DNA of 41,074 nt from SIG480 sp045649265 (GTDB lineage: Bacteria; Bacillota; Clostridia; Oscillospirales; JAAYXM01): the NCBI GenBank assembly GCA_045649265.1, contig JAZRPO010000005.1, positions 1 through 41,074 of the forward strand. Reading direction: 5' to 3'. Positions 31,082-39,465 of the stretch are shown here, piece after piece; position 1 is the stretch's first letter; each line of letters opens with the position of its first letter. The notes beneath the pieces are model-generated. The model searched no databases. It was not told where the DNA came from and saw only the letters and a program-made list of their open reading frames with translations. The position numbers were made by a program, and so were the translations under genes.

Positions 31082-32828
31082 TACCGATAATCCTCGACGC
31101 AGTCACACCATACTTCGTCTTTTGAAATTCGTTGCACCATTTTATCCTTATTTTATCGTCGCAATACTCTTGACTGTTTTCAGCAACGCGCTCGCCCTTG
31201 TAGGCCCATATCTCTCCGGACTTGCGATAGGATGTATTGAACCGGGAATCGGCAAAGTTGAGTTTTCAAAGCTCCCGACCTATATTATTCTTATGGCAGT
31301 TTTCTACATCCTTTCCGGTGTGCTTTCCTATGCACTCTCAAAGCTTATGATACACACAAGCCGCAAGATAATTTTCAGAATGAGAAGCAATATTTTTGAC
31401 AAGCTTCAAGAGCTTCCTGTCGGATATTTTGACACTCATCCGATAGGCGATATTCTCAGCAGAATTTCCTATGATACAGACACCATAAACACTTCCCTCT
31501 CAACTGATATTGTCCATATTTTTGCAGGAATTATAACCGTTATCGGCTCTCTTATTATGATGATCACTATTTCTGCGAGGCTCACTATCATTTTTGCCAT
31601 TACTGTCCCCCTTACCATTGTGACAGTTAAGCTAATCGCCGGAAAAACACGCCCTCTGTTCAGAGCACGCTCAAAAAAGCTCGGCGAGCTGAACGGTTTT
31701 GTTGAAGAAATGATAAGCGGCCAGAAAACTATCAGGGCATATAACCGCGAGGAAAATATTATTTCAAGCTTTGAAAAAAGAAATAATGATACTGTAAATG
31801 CTTACTACAAGGCTGACTATTATGGTAGCGTTGTTGGACCAACAGTAAACTTTATCAACAACCTTTCAATGTCCCTTGTCAGTGTTTTCGGTGCTGTGCT
31901 CTACCTGAAAAATTTTATAACTATTGCTTCAATCGCTTCGTTTGTACTATATTCACGAAAGTTTTCAGGCCCGATTAATGAAGTGGCAAACATCATAAGC
32001 GAGCTTCAATCCACACTCTCGGCGGCCGAGCGAGTTTTTGCGCTTCTTGATGAAGAGCCGGAAGCTTATGACACAACTAACTTAGAAGAGTTTTCCGATG
32101 TCAATGGCGAGGTTCAGCTTTCTAATGTCACCTTCTCCTACCTCCCCGATGTAACCGTAATCAAAAACCTGAGTTTTCGCGCAGAAAAGGGTGCGCTCGT
32201 CGCGATTGTGGGTCCGACAGGAGCCGGAAAAACAACTCTTGTAAATCTCCTCATGCGTTTTTACGACCCTGATCGCGGAACAATTTCTCTTGACGGCGTG
32301 GACATTTGCACCGCAACGCGAAAAAGCACACGCCTTGCATATTCAATGGTTTTGCAGGACACCTGGCTTTTCCATGGCACGGTTTTTGAGAATATCGCTT
32401 ACGGAAAAGAAAATGCAACACTCGAAGATGTTACGAAAGTTTGTCGCGATGCCGGAATAGATGATTATATAAGGCGGTTGCCGAATGGGTATGACACTCT
32501 TCTTGTTGATGGCGGAACAAACATCTCAAAAGGGCAAAAGCAACTTCTCACAATTGCCCGCGCGATGCTTGCAGATTCAAAGCTCCTTATTCTTGATGAA
32601 GCGACCTCAAACGTTGACACAAAGACAGAAAAGCACATTCAAGACACAATGCGAAGGCTTATGGTTGATAAGACCTGCTTTGTTATTGCCCACAGGCTTT
32701 CCACCATACGCAATGCGGATATAATCCTTGTTATAAAAAACGGAGAAATTACGGAATCTGGAACGCACGATGAGCTGATGAACTCGGGTGGCTTCTACCG
32801 TGAAATGTTTAATTCTCAGTTTATGTAG
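31074..32828 (+). CDS. ABC exporter half-transporter, catalytic subunit
   Basis: The partner half, 584 residues from TTG 31074, chosen because GGAGGTGA lies 8 bp upstream (the frame opens earlier, at 31059, inside that site). Six membrane helices precede an ATPase with Walker A GPTGAGKTT and canonical Walker B LLILDEATS. The signature is ISKGQKQ instead of SGGQ. Thus the weak ATP site is formed by the Asp-bearing Walker B of the first subunit and this SKGQ signature, while the other site is fully canonical, a self-consistent heterodimer. It ends at a strong terminator. Confidence 0.93.
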   Translation: MNNTDNPRRSHTILRLLKFVAPFYPYFIVAILLTVFSNALALVGPYLSGLAIGCIEPGIGKVEFSKLPTYIILMAVFYILSGVLSYALSKLMIHTSRKIIFRMRSNIFDKLQELPVGYFDTHPIGDILSRISYDTDTINTSLSTDIVHIFAGIITVIGSLIMMITISARLTIIFAITVPLTIVTVKLIAGKTRPLFRARSKKLGELNGFVEEMISGQKTIRAYNREENIISSFEKRNNDTVNAYYKADYYGSVVGPTVNFINNLSMSLVSVFGAVLYLKNFITIASIASFVLYSRKFSGPINEVANIISELQSTLSAAERVFALLDEEPEAYDTTNLEEFSDVNGEVQLSNVTFSYLPDVTVIKNLSFRAEKGALVAIVGPTGAGKTTLVNLLMRFYDPDRGTISLDGVDICTATRKSTRLAYSMVLQDTWLFHGTVFENIAYGKENATLEDVTKVCRDAGIDDYIRRLPNGYDTLLVDGGTNISKGQKQLLTIARAMLADSKLLILDEATSNVDTKTEKHIQDTMRRLMVDKTCFVIAHRLSTIRNADIILVIKNGEITESGTHDELMNSGGFYREMFNSQFM

Positions 32829-32830
32829 CA

Positions 32831-32865
32831 AAAAATGGCTGTGGCATTTTGCCACAGCCATTTTT
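32831..32865. terminator. Bidirectional terminator between ABC exporter and SpoVB-like gene
   Basis: A perfect 16-bp stem AAAAATGGCTGTGGCA with its complement, 3-base loop, T run on both strands. It serves the plus-strand exporter genes and the converging flippase gene, whose stop lies 2 bp beyond. Confidence 0.9.
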
Positions 32866-32866
32866 G

Positions 32867-34609
32867 TTATCGCTTTATACCCGTAAGTTTCCTGTATAAC
32901 CTTGCAAGCTTATCACCTTTCGGAAGCCTGCAGATATCCTCTTCGCTTATCGCTCGCAGAAGAATAAGCGCAGCAAGATAGACTATTATGCCTACCGCTA
33001 TTCCCAAGAGAGTTGAAAACCTCTCAGAGAATATCATCTGAAAAGCCTCTGCAGAAAGACGAGCTGAAACACCACATAAAATCGCGGAAATTGCAGGTTT
33101 AACAAACACGGTGATATAGTTAAGCTTTAATTTCGTATTTCTTATGAGGAAATACAAGCTGATTGTCATTATAAGAATGTAACAAAGCAACGTGCCTATC
33201 GGTGCACCCTTTATGTTTATTTCCGGAATGCCGACAGTTATATAGTTGAAAACCAGCTTAAACGCTGCACACACGACCATAATTTTAACCGGCAGGTCTG
33301 CCCTGCCGATGCCTTGAAGCATACTGTTAATCGGCGAGCAGGCAGCCGAGAAGATTACTGCTATGCCAAGAATTGCAAGCAACGGTGCTGCAATCTCGAC
33401 CTCATCGGGCCTTGCGCCGTAGAGAAGCGTGAGTATACCGTGAGAAAGAGATGACATTCCTATTCCCGCAGGGAGAACTAGGAGCATCGTCATACGGAGC
33501 ACGGCTTCTACATTTTCTTTAAGCTCAGCAGAGTTTTTCTCCGTCCATGCCGTTGTTATTGCAGGAAGTGCACTCACCCCGAAGGCGACTGTGAATGTCG
33601 GAATGAGATTGTACAAATTGACGGCAAGCCCTTTATAACAACCGTTTAAATAATTCGGGATGCTCGCAAGGTCCTTGCCTGCCGGGATTGCTGAACCGTA
33701 GATATTTTTGATTGCATCAAAATCGAACTGCACTGCAAAATCAAGACGATTCAGAACAGACCACAAATCTATAACCCCCGTAATCTGCCCTACACATGAG
33801 CCGAGAGCTATGGGGACTGCAATTTTCACAATCTTTTTGAGAATTGTCTTTGTCGGAGTGACCTTCTGCGGCGAAGAAAGCTCTTCTTCCGTAATTCTAT
33901 CCCCACTCTTCTTGTGTCGGATATAAACAGAGAGCCAACTTCCGAAGGTACCAAGTGCGACTCCTAAAATCGCCCCGGCCGCTGCAAATCGCAAAACATA
34001 GAGCTTTGCAGCTTCGAAGCTTTCAAAAACTTTTCCAAAAACAGTTCCGCTTGCTTCGAACTGGCTCATGCCGAGCTTATATGTCGCCATTGAAAGCCCG
34101 AGCCCGAAAACGAGCTTTACTACGACCTCAACCACCTGCGCAAGCGCTGTCGGGTACATATTTGAAAGGCCTTCATAATAGCCTTTATAAGCAGACGTAA
34201 GACACACAAAAAAGACTGTAGGCGCCATTGCCATAACAGCAAGATAGGCACCGGGATTATTTATTGTTTTAACAAGGAAGCCCGCACCAAAAAACAGGAT
34301 ACAGAAGCCTATCGTTCCTGTAATCAAGAAAACGAGATTTGCTATTTTTAAAGTACGGCGGACATCCAGAAACCTTTTTTCAGAAACAGATTCAGCGACA
34401 ATCTTGGCAATGGCAACCGGAAGCCCTGCGTTTGAAATGACATATACCGGCATATAGAGATCGTAAGCCGTTGAAAAATACCCCATTCCATCGCCGCCGA
34501 GAATGTTCGTGAGCGGAATTTTAAAGAAAAGCCCGAGAAGCTTTACAATAACCGCGGCAACAGAAAGGATAACAGCCCCTTTAAAGAAGCTCTGCTTTTT
34601 TCTCTGCAT
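32867..34609 (-). CDS. SpoVB/MurJ-like MOP-superfamily flippase
   Basis: A 580-residue integral membrane protein with about 14 helices, of the polysaccharide/lipid flippase branch of the MOP superfamily. It opens FFKGAVILSVAAVIVKLLGLFFKIPLTNILGGDGMGYFSTAY, the sequence typical of the SpoVB/YtgP group; members act in moving lipid-linked wall precursors, and SpoVB is needed for the spore cortex. It might be the MurJ-equivalent of this organism (as YtgP/MurJ are in Bacillus) or sporulation-specific; sequence alone does not decide. It follows rpe by 26 bp. The ribosome site is rather far from ATG (12 bp), and its surroundings can pair (AAGGA/TCCTT), possibly lowering translation. Confidence 0.87.
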   Translation of the reverse strand: MQRKKQSFFKGAVILSVAAVIVKLLGLFFKIPLTNILGGDGMGYFSTAYDLYMPVYVISNAGLPVAIAKIVAESVSEKRFLDVRRTLKIANLVFLITGTIGFCILFFGAGFLVKTINNPGAYLAVMAMAPTVFFVCLTSAYKGYYEGLSNMYPTALAQVVEVVVKLVFGLGLSMATYKLGMSQFEASGTVFGKVFESFEAAKLYVLRFAAAGAILGVALGTFGSWLSVYIRHKKSGDRITEEELSSPQKVTPTKTILKKIVKIAVPIALGSCVGQITGVIDLWSVLNRLDFAVQFDFDAIKNIYGSAIPAGKDLASIPNYLNGCYKGLAVNLYNLIPTFTVAFGVSALPAITTAWTEKNSAELKENVEAVLRMTMLLVLPAGIGMSSLSHGILTLLYGARPDEVEIAAPLLAILGIAVIFSAACSPINSMLQGIGRADLPVKIMVVCAAFKLVFNYITVGIPEINIKGAPIGTLLCYILIMTISLYFLIRNTKLKLNYITVFVKPAISAILCGVSARLSAEAFQMIFSERFSTLLGIAVGIIVYLAALILLRAISEEDICRLPKGDKLARLYRKLTGIKR

Positions 34610-34635
34610 TTAAGGAACAACTCCTTCCATGAGGA

Positions 34636-35280
34636 TTACTTTCCTAAGCACTCTATCGCCACTTTCATATCTGCCGCTCCAAAAACAGAAGATCCTGCAA
34701 CAAATACGTCAGCCCCTGCTTCTTTTGCGGCATCAACATTTTCACATGTGACTCCCCCATCTATCTGGAGAAGGCACGCAGGATTTCTCTTGTTTATAAG
34801 CTCTCTCGCCTCCGAAATCTTCGGAAGGCACTTTTCAATGAATTTCTGCCCGCCAAATCCAGGCTCAACAGTCATAATAAGCACCATATCGAGAAGGTCG
34901 ATATACTTTTCAAGAGCTGATACGGGAGTGTTCGGCTTAATTGAAAGAGCTGCTTTTACCCCTGCCGCACGAATGCGCTTTAAGGTTTCTTCAATATCAG
35001 AATCGCATTCTTCGTGAATAGTTATCAGATATGCGCCTGCTTTTATAAAGTCATCAAGATAAAAAGCGGGGTCTGAAATCATAAGATGAACATCAAGCGG
35101 AAGCTTTGATACCTTGGAAAGCGCCTTTACAACAGGCGCGCCGATTGAAATATTCGGAACAAAGTGCCCATCCATAACATCAACATGGGCCCAGTCGGCA
35201 CCTGCCACTTCGAGGCGCTTCATTTCAGCTTCAAGGTTCGCAAAATCCGCCGACAAAATTGACGGTGATACAATAGCCAT
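34636..35280 (-). CDS. rpe: Ribulose-phosphate 3-epimerase
   Basis: A 214-residue TIM-barrel enzyme that interconverts ribulose 5-phosphate and xylulose 5-phosphate in the pentose phosphate pathway. Motifs: SPSILSADFANLE, WAHVDVMDGHFVPNISIG (metal Asp and His), LDVHLMISDP, ITIHEECD, MTVEPGFGGQKFI and LQIDGGVTCENVDAAKEAGADVFVAGSSVF (phosphate site). ATG 35280 follows GGAGGAA; the upstream in-frame ATG at 35301 has no site. It is transcribed from the promoter at 35312-35339 and is probably co-transcribed with the flippase. Confidence 0.96.
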   Translation of the reverse strand: MAIVSPSILSADFANLEAEMKRLEVAGADWAHVDVMDGHFVPNISIGAPVVKALSKVSKLPLDVHLMISDPAFYLDDFIKAGAYLITIHEECDSDIEETLKRIRAAGVKAALSIKPNTPVSALEKYIDLLDMVLIMTVEPGFGGQKFIEKCLPKISEARELINKRNPACLLQIDGGVTCENVDAAKEAGADVFVAGSSVFGAADMKVAIECLGK

Positions 35281-35311
35281 TATATATTCCTCCAAAAACA
35301 TTTGTTCTTAT

Positions 35312-35339
35312 ATTATACCACTATAAAGAAAAAGGTCAA
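35312..35339 (-). promoter_or_regulatory. Promoter of rpe
   Basis: Minus strand TTGACC (35339-35334), 16 bp, TATAAT (35317-35312), giving a start about 25 nt before the rpe coding region. Confidence 0.7.
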
Positions 35340-35378
35340 TGAACATTTCAAAGCAAATTGCATAACATAATATTGAGC

Positions 35379-35471
35379 AGAGTAAACGAACAGCACATGA
35401 AACTCACATTTTCCCTCCCATCAGGCAAATGTGACAGATGAAAAAGCGCGTCATATTTTTTCGTTTACTCT
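35379..35471. other. Nested inverted repeats between glnA and rpe (possible structured RNA)
   Basis: AGAGTAAACGA (35379-35389) pairs perfectly with TCGTTTACTCT (35461-35471), enclosing a second stem TCACATTT / AAATGTGA (35404-35411, 35427-35434). The 93-nt unit is between the glnA stop and the rpe promoter and has no reading frame. It could be a small RNA, a structured 3' untranslated region of glnA, or a DNA-binding site. No known riboswitch class was recognised. Strand is undetermined. Confidence 0.4.
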
Positions 35472-35480
35472 TTCATATAG

Positions 35481-35514
35481 CTTGCCCGACGGAATATAAC
35501 TTCCTTCGGGCAAG
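35481..35514. terminator. Hairpin downstream of glnA
   Basis: CTTGCCCGACGGAA (35481-35494) and TTCCTTCGGGCAAG (35501-35514) pair with one mismatch around TATAAC. It lies 62 bp after the glnA stop. There is no T run, so termination is only possible. The stem resembles the terminator at 21115-21147. Confidence 0.45.
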
Positions 35515-35576
35515 TGTGCGTTACTTATTTAAAACTTTTTAATTGAAATGTTTGCTTTTTTAAGAATTCGCAAGAA

Positions 35577-37001
35577 TTAAAGGTTATAATACTTGTCAAA
35601 CTCTGCCGGAGTGGGAATAGCTGCAAGCTCGCGACATTCCTTTCTCTTGGATGCAATAAGATTGGATATGAGAGCTTCCGGGAAAACGCCGCCTTCCATG
35701 AGATAATCGTGGTCATTTTCAAGAGCATCGAGCGCCTCTTCAAGAGAAGTCGGAAGCCCTGTGAGCTTCGACTTTTCCTCCTCAGGAAGATTAAAGAGGT
35801 TAACGTCATACGGACCCCAACCGTTTGCATGCGGGTCAATCTTGTTCTTGATACCGTCAAGGCCTGCCATAAGGATTGCTGCATAGCAGAAGTATGGGTT
35901 GCAGGTTGCATCCGGATTGCGAAGCTCAAACCGTCTAAGGTTCGGTGCTTTTGCATATGCAGGAATACGGATTACTGCACTGCGGTTAGACGTTGCATAT
36001 CCAACAGTTACAGGAGCTTCAAATCCCGGGACAAGGCGTTTGAAGGAGTTTGTGCTCGGGTTTGTTATAGCACAGAGCGATGCAATATGTTTGAGAAGGC
36101 CACCCATAAAGTAGTGTGCCGTCTCGCTGAGGTTAGCATAACCGTTATCGTCTGAGAACACCGGCTCACCGTCCTTCAAAAGAAGCATATGAACGTGCAT
36201 TCCGCTTCCTGCCTCACCCATAACAGGCTTCGGCATAAAGGTTGCTGATTTTCCGTACTTTCTTGCAACATTGTGAATGATATACTTTATCATCATTGTA
36301 GCATCAGCCATTTTGGACATCTGCCCAAGCTTCGGCTCAATTTCAAACTGACCGGATGCGCCTACTTCGGGGTGATGGTAATTTATACCAATTCCTGCCT
36401 CCTCCATAAGCATACACATCTCACTTCGAGCTTCATAGGAAACGTCCATAGGCTTTGCGACGTGATAGTTCTTCTGTTTCGGCACAACATTGCCGGTTCC
36501 TTCGCACGCACTGTTCCAATGCGACTGAACGGCATCCATAGACACACCAATGGAATTCGGAGCGACTTCCCAGCCGACCTGGTCAAAGAGATAGAACTCA
36601 AACTCAGGAAGAATGAGCATTGTATCCGCAACGCCGGTATCCTTCATATACTGCTCCGCCGCAAGAACGATATTGCGCGGATACTGTGCAAGAGGGCGGT
36701 TTTCTGGGCTATCAATAATCATGGCATTGCCTGTCATTGAGAGAGTTGGAATTTCGCAAAACGGATCAATCGAAGCTGTTTCGGGGTCAGGAATGAACAC
36801 CATATCGCTTTTCTCAACTACCGCATAACCGTAGTTTGAAGCGTCAAAGCCTATTCCGTTTTTCATAACTTCTTCAGAAAAATCCTTTGCAGGAATGGTT
36901 ACATGACGGAACTGACCGTTAATATCAACCATTTTGAAGTCAACCATTTTTATGTCTTCTTTGCGAATGAGATTCATTATCTTTTGTATTTTGCTGTCCA
37001 T
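35577..37001 (-). CDS. glnA: Glutamine synthetase, type I
   Basis: A 474-residue GSI that makes glutamine from glutamate, ammonia and ATP, normally as a dodecamer. Motifs: GIGFDASNYGYA (near the Asp50 loop), LPEFEFYLFD (metal Glu), NYHHPEVGASGQFEIEPK, KPVMGEAGSGMHVHMLL, NRSAVIRIPAY and RRFELRNPDATCNPYFCYAA. The region of the adenylylated tyrosine in E. coli (NLYDLP) reads NLFNLP here, so adenylylation control is not possible; the C-terminus otherwise resembles that type (EGGVF). ATG 37001 is chosen because AAAGGAG lies 8 bp upstream. It is the last gene after a permease and an amidase, 46 bp behind the amidase, suggesting a nitrogen-assimilation unit. Confidence 0.96.
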   Translation of the reverse strand: MDSKIQKIMNLIRKEDIKMVDFKMVDINGQFRHVTIPAKDFSEEVMKNGIGFDASNYGYAVVEKSDMVFIPDPETASIDPFCEIPTLSMTGNAMIIDSPENRPLAQYPRNIVLAAEQYMKDTGVADTMLILPEFEFYLFDQVGWEVAPNSIGVSMDAVQSHWNSACEGTGNVVPKQKNYHVAKPMDVSYEARSEMCMLMEEAGIGINYHHPEVGASGQFEIEPKLGQMSKMADATMMIKYIIHNVARKYGKSATFMPKPVMGEAGSGMHVHMLLLKDGEPVFSDDNGYANLSETAHYFMGGLLKHIASLCAITNPSTNSFKRLVPGFEAPVTVGYATSNRSAVIRIPAYAKAPNLRRFELRNPDATCNPYFCYAAILMAGLDGIKNKIDPHANGWGPYDVNLFNLPEEEKSKLTGLPTSLEEALDALENDHDYLMEGGVFPEALISNLIASKRKECRELAAIPTPAEFDKYYNL

Positions 37002-37047
37002 TTTCAAAACTCCTTTTGTATCTTTTGTATATTAAATTTTATAACTA

Positions 37048-37827
37048 TCAATAGATTTCAGGGCGACGGTCACGAAAAACCGGAATCTCCTCACGAAGAC
37101 GTGAAAGCATCCCGGCATCACAGTCCGCCGTTGTTATTCCTTCACCGTCGCCTGCCGAAGCAAGCACCTCTCCAAGTGGCGAAACAATAGCAGAGTTGCC
37201 ACCAAAAATAGTTTCCCCCATTCTTCCGCACGAGTTGCAGTACGCCACAAACATCTGATTTTCGATTGCGCGTGCCTTTGCAAGCATTTGAAGATGCGAT
37301 ATGCGAATCAAAGGCCACTGTGCAACAACGAACATAATTTCCGCATTTTGAAGCGCGATACGGCGAAAAAACTCCGGAAAGCGCAAATCATAGCAGATTA
37401 TAACTGCGCATTTTACCCCGTCAAGCAGGAAGGTGCAAACATTTTCACCGGATTGATAATACTTATCCTCCCCCATCGGCGAAAACAGGTGTGTTTTGTC
37501 ATACTCTGCAATGCAATCGCCTTTGCGGTCAAAAACAAACGCTGTGTTATATACCTTATCCCCTCGGCGGTTTGAAACCGAACCTGCGACTATATTAACT
37601 GCGTACTCCGCGGCAAGCGCACCGATTTTAGCCCTTACCTCATCGCCGTCATTGCACGCGAGATTTGCAAGCTCTTCTCTTGGGAAAAAGCCTGTATTCC
37701 ACGTCTCAGGAAGCACCAGGACATCCGGAGAACTTCTCATCGCATCGTGAATAAAGCGTTCGGCAAGGAGAAAGTTTTCCCGAACCAGTTCCGGCTTCAT
37801 ATCCATTTGCAAAAGCGAAATCTTCAT
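37048..37827 (-). CDS. Nitrilase-superfamily amidohydrolase (omega-amidase-like)
   Basis: A 259-residue carbon-nitrogen hydrolase with the complete Glu-Lys-Cys triad: Glu in VLVLPETWNTGF, Lys in AEYDKTHLFSP and Cys in AVIICYDLRFPEFFR. The latter, with QWPLIRISHLQMLAKARAIENQMFV, resembles the omega-amidase/YafV branch that hydrolyses 2-oxoglutaramate or 2-oxosuccinamate. ATG 37827 follows GGAGTG; the longer frame starts further up without a site. Its place between an amino acid permease and glnA suggests it frees ammonia from an imported amide for glutamine synthesis. The exact substrate is open. Confidence 0.88.
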   Translation of the reverse strand: MKISLLQMDMKPELVRENFLLAERFIHDAMRSSPDVLVLPETWNTGFFPREELANLACNDGDEVRAKIGALAAEYAVNIVAGSVSNRRGDKVYNTAFVFDRKGDCIAEYDKTHLFSPMGEDKYYQSGENVCTFLLDGVKCAVIICYDLRFPEFFRRIALQNAEIMFVVAQWPLIRISHLQMLAKARAIENQMFVAYCNSCGRMGETIFGGNSAIVSPLGEVLASAGDGEGITTADCDAGMLSRLREEIPVFRDRRPEIY

Positions 37828-37905
37828 AGCCGCACTCCGTTTAGTGTTCACTCAGACAAGCTATCAGCTGTATGTTGCAAGAACATACAGCATTTCCATT
37901 ATTTT

Positions 37906-39288
37906 TTACTTACTCGAATTTTTAAAAAACGCACCTATAATGGTTACAACTACAAAAACTATGAGATAGAAAATAACCGGGAAAGAGAATGCTCCGTTTG
38001 CCTTTGCTGCGAGATACGGCGTGATACCGTGAGCATATACTGCTGCAAATACCATGAATACGCAAGCAAGCAAAGCCAGCATCGGAAGAATAAAGCGCTT
38101 GAATATTCCCATTTCCTTTTCCTTCTTCATCCATGAGATAAACATAGGAATATAGAATGCATATATTGTGACAATCGGAAGCTCTGATGAATCAAAGTTG
38201 AAAACTCCGAACCAACCGCTTGTGAGATTTGCGCCATAGAAATAAACTAACCAGATTGCACAGATGAAAAGACCCCAAATTGCTGAATTTGTCGTCATGT
38301 TAGTTGATTTATCAATCTGATTGAAAGTTTCCTTTGCCGGGCCCTGCCCACGAGCTGCAATAGCATACATACCGCGTGTAGCACCTACCATAAGGCCGTT
38401 CAATGTGCCAAGGCAGGAAATAACAATGCATATATTAAGGATAGCACCGCCAATACTTCCGAAAATGTTATTGAACGCAGTGGGCGCTCCCTCTTCCATA
38501 AGAACTGCGTTTGTAGCACCGCCTGCAACACCTATATAATAAAGAACATATGCGACAACGACGATAATCGAACCGATAACAAGCGCGAGCGGAAGATTCT
38601 TCTTCGGGTTTTCAAGCTCTGCATTGATTGAGGTTGCAACAATCCAGCCCTCATATGCAAAGACCGTAGCAACAACGGCAGCGAAGAGAGCTCCGCTTGT
38701 TGAGCCGACAGCTTCGGAAACTATCGTTGTAAAATTTGAAGTAAGCGTGCCGTTGCTAAGACCTACCATTGTTCCGACAATCGCCATTAACGCAATCGGA
38801 ATGAGCTTGATACCAGTTGCGCTGACCTGGAACTTTCCGGCAAGCTTCGGAGAAAGTGCATTCATTGTATAAGATGCAATGAGGAAGAAGCCTGCAAGAG
38901 CCATAACTTCAGGACCTACCATGCTCCAACCGAAAAGGACACCAAAGTATCTTGCTGATACCCATGCAAGAACCGATGTCATTCCAGGGTAGTAGATGTT
39001 GACCATAAACCACGCGAGGAAGTAAGCATACCCACTGCCGCAGGTTGCCTCGGCATAGTCAACAACGCCGTTGACCTTTTCATATTTTGTTGCCATAATG
39101 GCAAACTGAGCAGAGCAAATTATCATGATAATACCGGTTATAATCCACGCTACTATTCCGAGCGGCATATTTCCACCGGTAGCATTGAGCACGTTCTGCG
39201 CCTTAAAGAAAACTCCGGAGCCGATAACAGTTCCCACCACCATGCAGATGGCTGTAACAAGACCATATCTTCGCGTAAGTTTTTCCAT
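37906..39288 (-). CDS. APC-family amino acid permease
   Basis: A 460-residue membrane protein with about 12 helices from the amino acid-polyamine-organocation superfamily, LAT/SteT-like. The first helix carries the unwound substrate motif VVGTVIGSGVFFK (about 16-28). Further marks are YAEATCGSGYAYFLAWFMVNIYYPG and FAYEGWIVATSINAELENPKKNLPLAL. SteT exchanges serine and threonine; other members carry a range of neutral amino acids. ATG 39288 lies behind an AAGGGGGT site; the upstream frame lies across the promoter. First gene of the permease-amidase-glnA unit. Confidence 0.9.
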   Translation of the reverse strand: MEKLTRRYGLVTAICMVVGTVIGSGVFFKAQNVLNATGGNMPLGIVAWIITGIIMIICSAQFAIMATKYEKVNGVVDYAEATCGSGYAYFLAWFMVNIYYPGMTSVLAWVSARYFGVLFGWSMVGPEVMALAGFFLIASYTMNALSPKLAGKFQVSATGIKLIPIALMAIVGTMVGLSNGTLTSNFTTIVSEAVGSTSGALFAAVVATVFAYEGWIVATSINAELENPKKNLPLALVIGSIIVVVAYVLYYIGVAGGATNAVLMEEGAPTAFNNIFGSIGGAILNICIVISCLGTLNGLMVGATRGMYAIAARGQGPAKETFNQIDKSTNMTTNSAIWGLFICAIWLVYFYGANLTSGWFGVFNFDSSELPIVTIYAFYIPMFISWMKKEKEMGIFKRFILPMLALLACVFMVFAAVYAHGITPYLAAKANGAFSFPVIFYLIVFVVVTIIGAFFKNSSK

Positions 39289-39310
39289 ATTCTGTACCCC
39301 CTTTTTTTCG

Positions 39311-39339
39311 ATTATAACATACTCCTTTTTCGCTGTAAA
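39311..39339 (-). promoter_or_regulatory. Promoter of the permease-amidase-glnA unit
   Basis: Minus strand TTTACA (39339-39334), 17 bp, TATAAT (39316-39311), about 22 bp before the permease ATG. No GlnR-type operator (TGTNA, seven bases, TNACA) was evident. Confidence 0.75.
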
Positions 39340-39399
39340 GAAAATATTTTTCAACATGATTCTTTCACTTTATGTTATGTGCCAATTAAGGAAAGGGGA

Positions 39400-39428
39400 T
39401 TGATTTTTGTCGTATTTTTTGTTATCAT
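39400..39428 (+). promoter_or_regulatory. Promoter of metK
   Basis: TTGATT (39400-39405), 17 bp, TATCAT (39423-39428), about 37 bp before the metK ATG. The leader of about 30 nt is too short for a SAM riboswitch. Confidence 0.6.
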
Positions 39429-39465
39429 ATTTTTATTAAAAAAAATATGTTTGGAGTTTTATAAT

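Noticed and set aside
39289..39465. SAM riboswitch before metK
   Set aside because: The predicted leader is about 30 nt and no S-box helices are visible; the gap is filled by two divergent promoters.
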